DNA from: Bacteroidaceae bacterium
Lineage (GTDB): Bacteria > Bacteroidota > Bacteroidia > Bacteroidales > Bacteroidaceae
Direction: 5' to 3'
Length of the DNA: 23,355 bases
NCBI GenBank assembly: GCA_023227685.1
Contig: JALNVG010000016.1
Location: 1-23,355 of the forward strand
Shown here piece after piece: positions 8,351-16,453 of the stretch. The first letter of the stretch is position 1. Each line of letters opens with the position of its first letter. The position numbers and the translations under genes were made by a program. The notes beneath the pieces are model-generated. The model ran no database searches, was not told where the DNA came from, and was given only the letters and a program-made list of their open reading frames with translations.

Positions 8351-9703
8351 TTAGCTCATTTCTGCACGGAACATATCAAGACCCGTACGGACGATCTGTT
8401 GTAATTTCATCTTCGATGAGCAGACAAATTCACATAGTGCAAAATCTTCGGGAGCTATTTCATAAATGCCTAGGGCCTCCATACGGTCAATGTCTCCGCC
8501 AATTATAGCCTTAATTAGATATTCGGGAAGGATGTCCATCGGGAAAACCTTATCATATTCTCCAGACATGATCATATGGCGTTCACCTCCCTTAATTCGT
8601 GCATCAATAATGTATTCTTTGTTTTTCGGCATCAACCAACTAAAATATGAATGGTTAACACTGAATTCTTTGCAGCGCGGCATAATCCAACCCAATATTT
8701 CGTCGGCTTTAATTACTTCAGGAATAACCGTTACTTGACTATGGAATGCTCCGAGATATTCATCAGCAGTGATGATTCTTCCGGTAAGAACATTACCACT
8801 GATGTAACGGAGTGTTTTATCTGTGCCTACGTTCCCTGTAAAAACATTAGTCAATTTAGCACCGACTTTCAATTTATAATAAGCAGGTTTCAGAAATTCT
8901 GAACCTGTTACAGCAACAGTACGAGTTAAATTCACGTGTCCTGTGTTGAAGAATCGGCCAATGAATATTACTGCCTGAGGGTCGATTGTCCATACGGTTT
9001 CTCCTTTTATTATAGGAGAGATGTGATTGATTTGAACGCCTACATTGCCTATAGGGTTTGGTCCATCAAAAGCTGTAATAGTCACATTTTTGGCATTAAC
9101 TAATGCAGCATTCTTTTGTTTAACACTAATTCCTAAATGGACTTTGGCTAATTTTGACAATGCATCAAGTCCGGTTTGGAAATTATTTTCCTCTCCTTTC
9201 AGCACAAATTCAAAATCCGGTGCCAAAGGATTGCTATCAAAGGCTGAGATGAAAATGGCCTTTGGTTTGTCATCAGGATTAGCAATAATGTCATAAGGAC
9301 GTTGTCTAAAGAATGCAAATAATCCTGTTTCCATCAGGATTATTTTCATTGCCTCAAAATCCAGTGAAGCAATTTCTTTTTTCTCAAAATCTTTGTACTC
9401 TTGCTTTTCTTCAGCTTTAACAACAATATGTAGTATCTTTCTGCGGATACCACGTTCTACACTTGTTACAATTCCGCTAACGGGTGAAACAAATTTCATT
9501 TCAAGATGATTCTTGTTTATAAACAAAGGATCACCTGCCTTTACATAATCCTGCTCTTTGACTACTACTTTTGGAGTAATCCCTGTAAAATCTTCGGGAA
9601 TTAGTGAATAAAATCCCGGTTCCTGTACAGAAGAAAACTCTTGAGCCGCTTTACCTTTCAAGTTTATATCAAGGCCTTTGCGTAATTTTATTACATTTGC
9701 CAT
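8351..9703 (-). CDS. nqrA: Na+-translocating NADH:quinone reductase subunit A
   Basis: Peripheral cytoplasmic subunit of Na+-NQR, associated with quinone binding and holding no flavin of its own. The chosen ATG at 9703 gives 450 residues beginning MANVIKLRKGLDINLKGKA, the standard NqrA start. An in-frame ATG at 9745 would add 14 residues, but it lies upstream of the likely transcription start and has no family support. The N-terminal part has a biotinyl/lipoyl-like fold (VKAGDPLFINK, SPVSGIVTSVERG) and the rest is the NqrA-specific core. It is the first gene of the operon; its presence separates Nqr from Rnf. Confidence 0.96.
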   Translation of the reverse strand: MANVIKLRKGLDINLKGKAAQEFSSVQEPGFYSLIPEDFTGITPKVVVKEQDYVKAGDPLFINKNHLEMKFVSPVSGIVTSVERGIRRKILHIVVKAEEKQEYKDFEKKEIASLDFEAMKIILMETGLFAFFRQRPYDIIANPDDKPKAIFISAFDSNPLAPDFEFVLKGEENNFQTGLDALSKLAKVHLGISVKQKNAALVNAKNVTITAFDGPNPIGNVGVQINHISPIIKGETVWTIDPQAVIFIGRFFNTGHVNLTRTVAVTGSEFLKPAYYKLKVGAKLTNVFTGNVGTDKTLRYISGNVLTGRIITADEYLGAFHSQVTVIPEVIKADEILGWIMPRCKEFSVNHSYFSWLMPKNKEYIIDARIKGGERHMIMSGEYDKVFPMDILPEYLIKAIIGGDIDRMEALGIYEIAPEDFALCEFVCSSKMKLQQIVRTGLDMFRAEMS

Positions 9704-9733
9704 ACTTATAATAATGGGTTTACATTTCCGATG

Positions 9734-9741
9734 CAAAAGTA
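9734..9741 (-). promoter_or_regulatory. Promoter -7 element of the nqr operon
   Basis: The minus strand reads TACTTTTG, an exact match to the Bacteroides -7 consensus TAnnTTTG, about 31 bp before the nqrA ATG, implying a leader of some 20-25 nt. No perfect TTTG box occurs 19-21 bp upstream; TTTCG near 9768-9764 is the nearest candidate. Confidence 0.65.
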
Positions 9742-9826
9742 ACAAATAAAAATATTAATTGAACGAAAAATATAAAGTAATTATAGAAAAATTTCTTTAA
9801 TTGAAATTGTGTACGGACACATTTGT

Positions 9827-9834
9827 TAACTTTG
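9827..9834 (+). promoter_or_regulatory. Candidate distal promoter of the polysaccharide operon
   Basis: TAACTTTG matches TAnnTTTG exactly, with TTG (9807-9809) 17 bp upstream, slightly shorter than ideal. Transcription from here would give a leader of about 110 nt before the ATG at 9950. A small hairpin, TGTGT-ACGG-ACACA, lies between the two boxes. Confidence 0.45.
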
Positions 9835-9881
9835 TTTGAATAATCACATAAAAACAAAAGGTAAATATGTAAAAAATATAG

Positions 9882-9896
9882 CAAAATAATATTTTG
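9882..9896. promoter_or_regulatory. 15-bp palindrome, possible operator
   Basis: CAAAATA-A-TATTTTG is a perfect 7-bp inverted repeat around A9889. It ends 14 bp before the proximal -7 element at 9911, where the -33 box of that promoter would fall, so a dimeric regulator bound here could control initiation or block transcription from 9827. In such AT-rich DNA part of the symmetry could be chance. Confidence 0.35.
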
Positions 9897-9910
9897 TAAA
9901 AAAAACATCT

Positions 9911-9918
9911 TATATTTG
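9911..9918 (+). promoter_or_regulatory. Candidate proximal promoter of the polysaccharide operon
   Basis: TATATTTG matches the -7 consensus TAnnTTTG exactly, 31 bp before the ATG at 9950, the same geometry as the nqrA promoter. No TTTG lies 19 bp upstream; TTTG at 9893-9896 is only 14 bp away. Confidence 0.5.
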
Positions 9919-9949
9919 CAATGAGTAAAATAGAAAATAACTAGAATTT

Positions 9950-10711
9950 ATGGAGAATTGCAAATATGGTTCATTGATTTTTGTATTATTGTTCTTATTT
10001 ATGCCAAAAACATTAGCGCAGAACAAGGATGATGGAATATCATCTGCAAATATCGATGATTATTCAAACATTATATTGCCACCTTTAAGTGTTTTGTTTG
10101 AAAATGCCAGACAAGCACCAACTTATCAATTAGCTGAAGTTGAAGAACAACTACAACACAGTTTATTGTCAAAAGAAAAACGAGCCTTTTTAAATTTCTT
10201 TAGTATACGCGGATCTTATCAATATGGCATGTTCGGTACTGAAGCCAACTATAGTGATGCTTCAACGCCTGTAATCAATAATTATTCTTCCGGATCGCAA
10301 ATTAGTTATTCTATTGGTGCAGCTGTCAGCCTGCCTATTGAAGAAATACTTGATTTAAAAGGTAGAGTAAAAAGGCAAAGATTAAATTTAATAACTTCAC
10401 AGTTACAAAAAGAAATGGCTTATGAGGCTATTAAACAGAATATCATTCAGCTATATAATACAATAAATACTCAATCAAGTCTTTTGAAAGTTACTTCTGA
10501 GCAAGTTTTATTATCTGATTCTCAATATGAAATTCAAGAAAAGAATTTCACAAACGGACTAGTTACGCCCGAACAATTGACTGAAGCTAAGAAGAATCAA
10601 GCAAATGCAAAAACAACTTTTGAATCGACAAAAAATCAACTTACTACAAGTATAATGATACTTGAAATAATTTCGCATACTAAGATTCTGAACAACAAGA
10701 ATTCTAAATAA
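9950..10711 (+). CDS. Half-length TolC-like protein
   Basis: A 253-residue exported protein with a signal peptide (about 1-23, cleavage after TLA). The mature part has a helical segment (about 45-82), two short strand-like stretches (about 84-93 and 117-130, ending in the TolC-type SLPI), then a long helix pair (about 135-245) containing FTNGLVTPEQLTEAKK, the usual TolC turn. This equals one of the two repeats of a normal TolC protein of some 430-480 residues. The frame is clean, so it does not look like a decayed full-length gene. Being first in the operon, just before the Wzz-like gene, it may provide an outer-membrane or periplasmic conduit for the polysaccharide, a role otherwise filled by Wza. 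TolC-family membership is reasonably clear; the transport role and oligomeric state are inference. Confidence 0.75.
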   Translation: MENCKYGSLIFVLLFLFMPKTLAQNKDDGISSANIDDYSNIILPPLSVLFENARQAPTYQLAEVEEQLQHSLLSKEKRAFLNFFSIRGSYQYGMFGTEANYSDASTPVINNYSSGSQISYSIGAAVSLPIEEILDLKGRVKRQRLNLITSQLQKEMAYEAIKQNIIQLYNTINTQSSLLKVTSEQVLLSDSQYEIQEKNFTNGLVTPEQLTEAKKNQANAKTTFESTKNQLTTSIMILEIISHTKILNNKNSK

Positions 10712-10734
10712 CGAAGATAATAAATAGATAGATT

Positions 10735-12975
10735 ATGATAAAGAAAATATTTCCCTATCTCCGCTTAATCTACCGCATTCGCTGGTGGCTAATCATCGGT
10801 TCTTTTTTTATTACTTTGTGTGCTATTTATTTTACTCGTGATATGAAGAGCACATATAACGTGGATTCTTCTTTGTATACAGGGGCTTCAGGAGGTGATT
10901 TGATGAAGGGTGGCAATAATGTAAATTGGTCATACGTAGACAATACGATTAATAAGCTGGTTAGTATAATGAAAAGTGAAAGTACGCTTCAACGTGTAGC
11001 GATACATTTATATGCAAGATGTATGATTCACGGTGATCCGAAAAATGATAATCAGTATATAAAAGCATCTAATTATAATTGGATGTATCACCATTTAAAG
11101 GCAAGTCCTCATGGGAATGAAATTCTTGCTCTAATTGATAAGACAAATGAAGAAAAGACAGTCAAGAATTTGACTAAATATATGCTTCCGGATAAAGATA
11201 ATTATATTTACGGCTTATTTCATTATGATCATCCTTATTTTAGTTATACTGCTCTTCAAAAAATGGATATTAATTCTGAGGAGGGTTCCGATATTATAGA
11301 TGTAAAATATGCAAGCGACGACCCTGGTATTACATATAATACGGTAAGTATCTTAATGGAAGAGTTCGTTAATGAATATAGATCTATACGTTATGGAGAT
11401 ACGGATAAAGTAATTGATTTCTTTAAAAGTGAACTTGCACGTATCGGTAGTGATTTACGTGACAAAGAAGATGATTTGACAGCTTACAGCATTGATAAAC
11501 GTGTTATAAACTATGGTGAGGAGACAAAGCAGGTTGCGATTCAAAATGAAGAGATGGAAATGCGCGAGCAGGAAATTATGTTTTCTTATAATAGTTCAAA
11601 AGCTATGTTGCAGGAAGTCGAAAAAAACATGGACGAGAATGCAAGGCAATTAATTAATAATTTCCAATATGTAAACAAATTGAAAGAAGCTTCAAATCTG
11701 GTTGGTAAGATATCACAAATGGAGACTTTTCCAGAAGGGAACAAAGGTAAAGGATCTCTTCAGTCATACAAGGATCAATTGCAATCCGCCAAACAAGATT
11801 TATCAGATATTACAGATCGCTATATTATTCAGTCTCATTCTAAAGAAGGTATATCTAAGGCCAGTTTTGTAAACGAATGGTTACAACTTACTTTACAATA
11901 TGAAAAGGCTAAATCTGATTTGAGAGTTGTTCAACAGAATATTAGAGACATGGACAATAAATATGTTTTCTTTGCTCCGGTAGGTGTGACAATTAATCGA
12001 AAAGAGAGGGCTATTAATTTTACAGAACGAAATTACTTATCAATATTGTCAAGCTATAATGATGCTTTGATGAGAAAAAAGGATCTTGAAATGACATCAG
12101 CAACCATTAAGGTTATCAACCCTCCTTCATTTCCTCTTACCTCGCAACCCACAGGTAGAAAGAATATTGTTATTCTATCATTTTTAACTTCTTTTGCTTT
12201 GATATTTATATTTTTCTTTCTGCAAGAACTACTTGACCGTACCTTGCGTGATCCTGATCGAACGAAACGTCTTACCCGATTAAATGTACTTGGTGCATAT
12301 CCTGAAAAGTCATCTGCAAAATATAGAAGCTATAATAAAACTTGTGAGGATATGGCAATTAGGCAATTCAGTAGCGTATTACTCCGCTTTTGCACGAATA
12401 GAAAAGATAATGAACCTTTTATTATCAATTTTATTACTACAGAAATAGACAATGATATTGATGGGCTTACGGATAAGTTACTCGTATATTGGAGAAATTT
12501 GGGGTTGAGATCAAGGAAGCTTTCTTATAATGAAGATTACGATGCTCAATCCAGTAAATATTTATTAGCTAAGGGAATTTCTGATTTTTATAATAAAGGA
12601 GATGAAGATATTTTAATTGTTGAGTGTCCGAACATTACGGAAAACAACATTCCCTCTCCTCTTTTGCAGGAAGTTAATATTAATCTATTTATTGCAAATG
12701 CTAATCATGGTTGGACTACAACGGATGATATAAAACTTAAGAACTTAAGAAAGCTTGTTGGTGATGCGCCTCTTTTTGCTTATTTAAATCAGGCTAGCAG
12801 AGATGTTGTTCAAGAATTTGCCGGAATGCTTCCACCTTACACTTTATTCCGTAGACAAATATATAGATTTTCGCAATTGGCATTTACTGAAAAAATTTCC
12901 TCGAAGCCAAGACGCTTGGATGAAAATAGTGAATTTGACAATTATGACGATATTGAAGGGATAGATGAAACATAG
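10735..12975 (+). CDS. Wzz/PCP2-type polysaccharide chain-length protein
   Basis: Inner-membrane polysaccharide co-polymerase expected to set chain length and link polymerase to export. The 746 residues have a membrane helix at about 17-33, a large periplasmic part (34-476) with coiled-coil stretches around 225-300 and 340-405, a Pro-rich segment (PPSFPLTSQP, 463-472) before the second helix (477-497), and a cytoplasmic tail of about 250 residues. The tail sits where BY-kinases such as Wzc have their ATPase. A strand DILIVECPN (625-633) resembles the Walker A'/B region, but no GK(S/T) loop occurs near 561-577 and no tyrosine cluster ends the protein. It therefore looks like a kinase-fold remnant without catalysis. 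It follows the TolC-like gene by 23 bp and overlaps the next gene by 11 bp. Confidence 0.85.
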   Translation: MIKKIFPYLRLIYRIRWWLIIGSFFITLCAIYFTRDMKSTYNVDSSLYTGASGGDLMKGGNNVNWSYVDNTINKLVSIMKSESTLQRVAIHLYARCMIHGDPKNDNQYIKASNYNWMYHHLKASPHGNEILALIDKTNEEKTVKNLTKYMLPDKDNYIYGLFHYDHPYFSYTALQKMDINSEEGSDIIDVKYASDDPGITYNTVSILMEEFVNEYRSIRYGDTDKVIDFFKSELARIGSDLRDKEDDLTAYSIDKRVINYGEETKQVAIQNEEMEMREQEIMFSYNSSKAMLQEVEKNMDENARQLINNFQYVNKLKEASNLVGKISQMETFPEGNKGKGSLQSYKDQLQSAKQDLSDITDRYIIQSHSKEGISKASFVNEWLQLTLQYEKAKSDLRVVQQNIRDMDNKYVFFAPVGVTINRKERAINFTERNYLSILSSYNDALMRKKDLEMTSATIKVINPPSFPLTSQPTGRKNIVILSFLTSFALIFIFFFLQELLDRTLRDPDRTKRLTRLNVLGAYPEKSSAKYRSYNKTCEDMAIRQFSSVLLRFCTNRKDNEPFIINFITTEIDNDIDGLTDKLLVYWRNLGLRSRKLSYNEDYDAQSSKYLLAKGISDFYNKGDEDILIVECPNITENNIPSPLLQEVNINLFIANANHGWTTTDDIKLKNLRKLVGDAPLFAYLNQASRDVVQEFAGMLPPYTLFRRQIYRFSQLAFTEKISSKPRRLDENSEFDNYDDIEGIDET

Positions 12976-14302
12976 TTCCTTAGTATATGAATTTATAATT
13001 AATCACTTTCGAACATTCAAGTATGTTCGGGAGTGTTTTTATATCTTGTTCTCTATTCATTTCATTTTGTTGATTTCAAGTTGTTTTTGTGATTTCAAAT
13101 GGGGAGCAACAATAGTGTTGTTGTCGTGTTTGATCTTGATATTTTTGACAGTGCATATTATTATTCATAAATATGACAAAAGTCAATATCTCAATTGTAT
13201 GTTTTGGCTATATATAGTTTGGGGAGTATATTGTATATTAGAAATAGCCAATCCCAATAATGTGATGTATGCTTGGGCTATATCTTTTGCGCATTATTTT
13301 GTTTTTCCTATTATATGCGCATTAGTAGTTCCCATTGCAATCAAACATACAAAAGATATTCATATATTACTTATCATTTGGTCAGTTTTTGTTTTGATTA
13401 TGGTCTTTAAAGGCATATGGCAGCAGTATGTAGGATTTAACGATAAGGAGCTTCTCTTCCTATATGCTAAAGGCGGGGCTCGTACACATGTTATTTGGTC
13501 AGGTGTTCGTTATTTTTCTTTTTTTACGGATGCGGCTAATTTTGGTGTACATATGGCTTTATCCGCTGCAACTTTTGGCGCTACTATCTTTTATACCAGA
13601 AGCTCTAATTTAAAGGTGTATTATTTTTTTGTTTTTCTTGCGGCTTTATACGGGATGGCTATTTCTTGTACAAGAACAGCAATTCCTGTTTTTTTTGTTG
13701 CCCTTTTAATCTCAATACTTCTCCTAAAGAAGTGGAAAATTATAGTTTCCGGATTAGCTGTTATGGCTGTATTGTTTACCTTTTTTTATTTTACAACAAT
13801 CGGTAACGGAAATTTGTATATTAATAAAATTCGTTCATCTTTTAGTCCGACAAAAGATGCGTCCTATCTAGTTCGTTTGTCAAATAGAAAACAAATATCT
13901 TTTTTAATGAAAAACAGGCCCTTTGGATATGGACAAGGATTATCAAAAAGTGATCGATTCAATCCCAAAGAAGTTATGCCATTTCCTCCGGATTCTTGGT
14001 TGGTAAGTGTTTGGGTAGAAAATGGGATTGTTGGATTTGTTTTATATTTGCTACTTCTTTTGATTCTTTTTGTCCGGTGCTTTTGGATAGTTCTTTTTAA
14101 AATCAAACATGATCGACTTAGAGGTCTTCTTGTTGCGTGGCTTAGTATGGATGTCGGTTTTTTTGTAGCTACTATGGGCAATGATGTGATGCAATACCCA
14201 AATTCTATTGTTGTGTATACAGGTCTTGCACTTTGTTTAGCAGGTCCTTACATAGATAGAAATTTTAAGAAAAGAATTATTTTAAGAAAAGAATTACTAT
14301 AA
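12965..14302 (+). CDS. O-antigen polymerase/ligase-like membrane protein (Wzy family)
   Basis: Integral membrane protein of 445 residues with about ten or more helices, resembling the Wzy/WaaL superfamily, which joins undecaprenyl-linked repeat units or ligates glycan to lipid A core. Supporting features are SCTRTA (234-239) at the start of a membrane helix, a large outer loop about 275-345, and PPDSWLVSVWVENGIVG (341-357), equivalent to the Wzy_C motif. The His often seen there is Asp/Ser. Gene context (Wzz-like before, Wzx and glycosyltransferases after) favours a repeat-unit polymerase over a ligase. Its start overlaps the preceding gene by 11 nt and its stop shares one base with the next start (TAATG), so translation is probably coupled. 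Confidence 0.8.
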   Translation: MKHSSLVYEFIINHFRTFKYVRECFYILFSIHFILLISSCFCDFKWGATIVLLSCLILIFLTVHIIIHKYDKSQYLNCMFWLYIVWGVYCILEIANPNNVMYAWAISFAHYFVFPIICALVVPIAIKHTKDIHILLIIWSVFVLIMVFKGIWQQYVGFNDKELLFLYAKGGARTHVIWSGVRYFSFFTDAANFGVHMALSAATFGATIFYTRSSNLKVYYFFVFLAALYGMAISCTRTAIPVFFVALLISILLLKKWKIIVSGLAVMAVLFTFFYFTTIGNGNLYINKIRSSFSPTKDASYLVRLSNRKQISFLMKNRPFGYGQGLSKSDRFNPKEVMPFPPDSWLVSVWVENGIVGFVLYLLLLLILFVRCFWIVLFKIKHDRLRGLLVAWLSMDVGFFVATMGNDVMQYPNSIVVYTGLALCLAGPYIDRNFKKRIILRKELL

Positions 14303-15201
14303 TGGATGCCCCGCTGATTTCTTTCGTTTCCATAGATTATAATCGGTTGGAAGACACTGTTGAATTAATCGAGTCACTTCAAAATACGATTCATTCGGTA
14401 ACATATGAAATTATAGTTATTGACAATAGTTCTATAAAAAACGAGGCTGATATTATTCATAAAAGATTTCCATTTGTCAGAACAGTTAGAAGTCGAAAAA
14501 ATATAGGATTCTCCGGAGGAAATAATATCGGTATTAATATGTCTAGAGGTAAATATATTTTTCTTATCAATAATGATACCTATATTAAAGAAGATGGATT
14601 GCAATTTTTGATTGAGCGTTTGGAATCTTCTCCTCACATAGCAGGCGTATCTCCAAAAATTCGTTTTGCTTTTCCTCCCCAAAACATACAGTTTGCCGGT
14701 TTCACTCATTTAACTCCAATTACCTTGCGTAATAAGACTTTAGGATTCGATTGTAAAGATGAAGAAATATATAACAAACCGCATCCTACTCCCTATCTTC
14801 ACGGAGCAGCAATGATGATAAAGAAAGATATTATAAATATTGTCGGATTAATGCCTGAAATGTTCTTTCTATATTATGAAGAACTGGATTGGAGTACTCA
14901 AATGACAAAGGCGGGTTATGAATTGTGGTATGAACCTCGTTGCACTGTTTTTCATAAAGAAAGTCAGAGCATAGGTAAGATGAGTAAAACGCGTATATTC
15001 TATATGACTCGTAATCGTCTTTTGTTTGCCTGGCGCAATTTGTCGGGATTAAGACGGATTATGTCAATTCTTTATTTGTCAATTCTTGTTTCAGCAAAAA
15101 GCAGCTTTGTTTTTGTATTGCATAAACATTTTGATTTAGCCAAAATGATATGGAAAGGGACATTTGCTTTTATAAAGATGTCTAAGATAAAAAATAATTA
15201 A
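14302..15201 (+). CDS. GT2 glycosyltransferase, WbbL-like
   Basis: Probable inverting glycosyltransferase adding one sugar to the lipid-linked repeat unit on the cytoplasmic face. The 299-residue protein has a GT-A fold: IVIDNSS (38-44), GFSGGNNIG (69-77), the metal-binding NND (90-92) in place of DxD, HGAAMMI (167-173), and YYEELDW (191-197), the probable catalytic-base region, followed by H218. This arrangement is typical of the rhamnosyltransferase WbbL group within GT2, but the donor sugar cannot be fixed. The tail (about 230-290) is basic and hydrophobic, suited to membrane contact. It shares one base with the preceding stop. Confidence 0.85.
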   Translation: MDAPLISFVSIDYNRLEDTVELIESLQNTIHSVTYEIIVIDNSSIKNEADIIHKRFPFVRTVRSRKNIGFSGGNNIGINMSRGKYIFLINNDTYIKEDGLQFLIERLESSPHIAGVSPKIRFAFPPQNIQFAGFTHLTPITLRNKTLGFDCKDEEIYNKPHPTPYLHGAAMMIKKDIINIVGLMPEMFFLYYEELDWSTQMTKAGYELWYEPRCTVFHKESQSIGKMSKTRIFYMTRNRLLFAWRNLSGLRRIMSILYLSILVSAKSSFVFVLHKHFDLAKMIWKGTFAFIKMSKIKNN

Positions 15202-15241
15202 TATCTTTGAAAACAATGATTACTGGGAAAAATAGTAGCTT

Positions 15242-16453
15242 ATGAATTTGATTTTAAATTATATCAGTTGGCTTTTTTTTGTTTTTCTGGCATTATGCGT
15301 TGGGTATTTATTATTCTACGCTATTATGTCCAAATTTTATAAGAATAAGAAATATTCGGAATCAAAGAAAATACGAAAATTTGCTGTTCTTGTACCAGCA
15401 TACAAGGAAGATCAAATTATATTGTCAACGGTAAAATCACTCTTAACTCAGGATTATCCACAAGATAAATATAACATTATCGTAATTTCTGACCGGATGA
15501 ACGAAGAAACCGACAACAAGCTTAAAAGTCTTCCTATACATTTATTAATTCCTCATTTTGAAAAGAGTTCGAAAGCTAATTCTTTGATTTATGCGGTGGA
15601 AAACACTAAGAATGAAAATTATGATGCTTATGTTATTCTGGATGCTGATAATACAATGATTCCTAATTTTTTATATGATGCAAATAATATATTAGATAGT
15701 GGAATTAAGGCGATTCAGGCATGCAGGATGGGGAAAAACATAGATACCGATATTGCGATACTTGATAACATCAGTGAAGCTATCAACAATGGATTTTTCC
15801 GTAGTGGGCATAATGCTATTGGACTTTCTTCCAGTCTGGCCGGTTCAGGAATGGTATTTGAAGCAAATTGGTTTAAAAAGAATGTCATTTATTTACATAC
15901 AGTAGGTGAAGATAAAGAACTAGAGGCATTATTATTGAAACAATTCGTGCATATTGAATACATTCGGGATTTGTGCGTTTTTGACGAAAAGACGCACAAA
16001 CTTAATGCCATAAACAAACAGCGAAGGAGATGGTTGGCAGTTCAGTACGGTGCACTTCGGAGATCTTTACCTGATTTTCCAAAAGCTCTTTTGCATGGTA
16101 ACATAGACTATTGTGATAAAATCGTTCAATGGATGCTTCCGCCAAGACTTATACAACTAGCTCTTGTCTTTGGGCTTACATTGATCTTTACTATTATCGC
16201 GATAACCGGCGACGCCGAAAAAGGTTTAAGTTTATGGACTATGTGCATAAAATGGTGGGTATTGTCTGTTATGCAAGTTGCATGTATGCTAATCCCTATT
16301 CCCAAGCAGCTTATAAGCAGAAGATTATTTCTTTCTATTGTGTATTTACCACAACTGTTTTTTGGTACTTTTATCAATATGTTCAAACTTAGAAGTGCAA
16401 ATAAGAATTTTATCCATACAGAACATGGAGGAAAAAATCCGGTGGAACAATGA
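15242..16453 (+). CDS. Membrane GT2 glycosyltransferase with DxD and QxxRW
   Basis: A 403-residue membrane-bound glycosyltransferase of the cellulose/hyaluronan-synthase type. An N-terminal helix (about 8-30) is followed by a cytoplasmic GT2 domain with VPAYKE (51-56), DADN (134-137, metal/UDP binding), GSGM (201-204), GEDKE (222-226, the TED-like base) and QRRRW (260-264, the QxxRW acceptor/product-site motif). Several C-terminal helices follow (about 300-380). Enzymes with this set are often processive, but many relatives in polysaccharide operons add single sugars. It starts 40 bp after the previous gene, the largest gap within the first part of the operon, and overlaps the next start in ATGA. 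Confidence 0.85.
   Translation: MNLILNYISWLFFVFLALCVGYLLFYAIMSKFYKNKKYSESKKIRKFAVLVPAYKEDQIILSTVKSLLTQDYPQDKYNIIVISDRMNEETDNKLKSLPIHLLIPHFEKSSKANSLIYAVENTKNENYDAYVILDADNTMIPNFLYDANNILDSGIKAIQACRMGKNIDTDIAILDNISEAINNGFFRSGHNAIGLSSSLAGSGMVFEANWFKKNVIYLHTVGEDKELEALLLKQFVHIEYIRDLCVFDEKTHKLNAINKQRRRWLAVQYGALRRSLPDFPKALLHGNIDYCDKIVQWMLPPRLIQLALVFGLTLIFTIIAITGDAEKGLSLWTMCIKWWVLSVMQVACMLIPIPKQLISRRLFLSIVYLPQLFFGTFINMFKLRSANKNFIHTEHGGKNPVEQ

Noticed and set aside
9921..9944. Seven-codon micro-ORF (MSKIENN) ending five nt before the TolC-like start
   Set aside because: The proximal promoter would start transcription at about its first base, so it would mostly be absent from that mRNA. Too short to separate from chance; relevant only if the distal promoter dominates.
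9704..9949. Possible invertible promoter or CRISPR-like repeats in the intergenic region
   Set aside because: I looked for paired longer inverted repeats flanking a promoter and for regularly spaced direct repeats and found neither; only the short palindrome at 9882-9896 and small hairpins are present.
10891..10904. AGGAGGTGATTTGATG-like ribosome binding site and ATG inside the Wzz-like gene
   Set aside because: It encodes the in-frame segment GGDLM; initiation here would remove the first membrane helix, and the upstream start is well placed. Taken as coincidence.
13864..14181. 105-codon minus-strand frame inside the Wzy-like gene
   Set aside because: Low-complexity basic protein antisense to a membrane-protein gene; no supporting signals.
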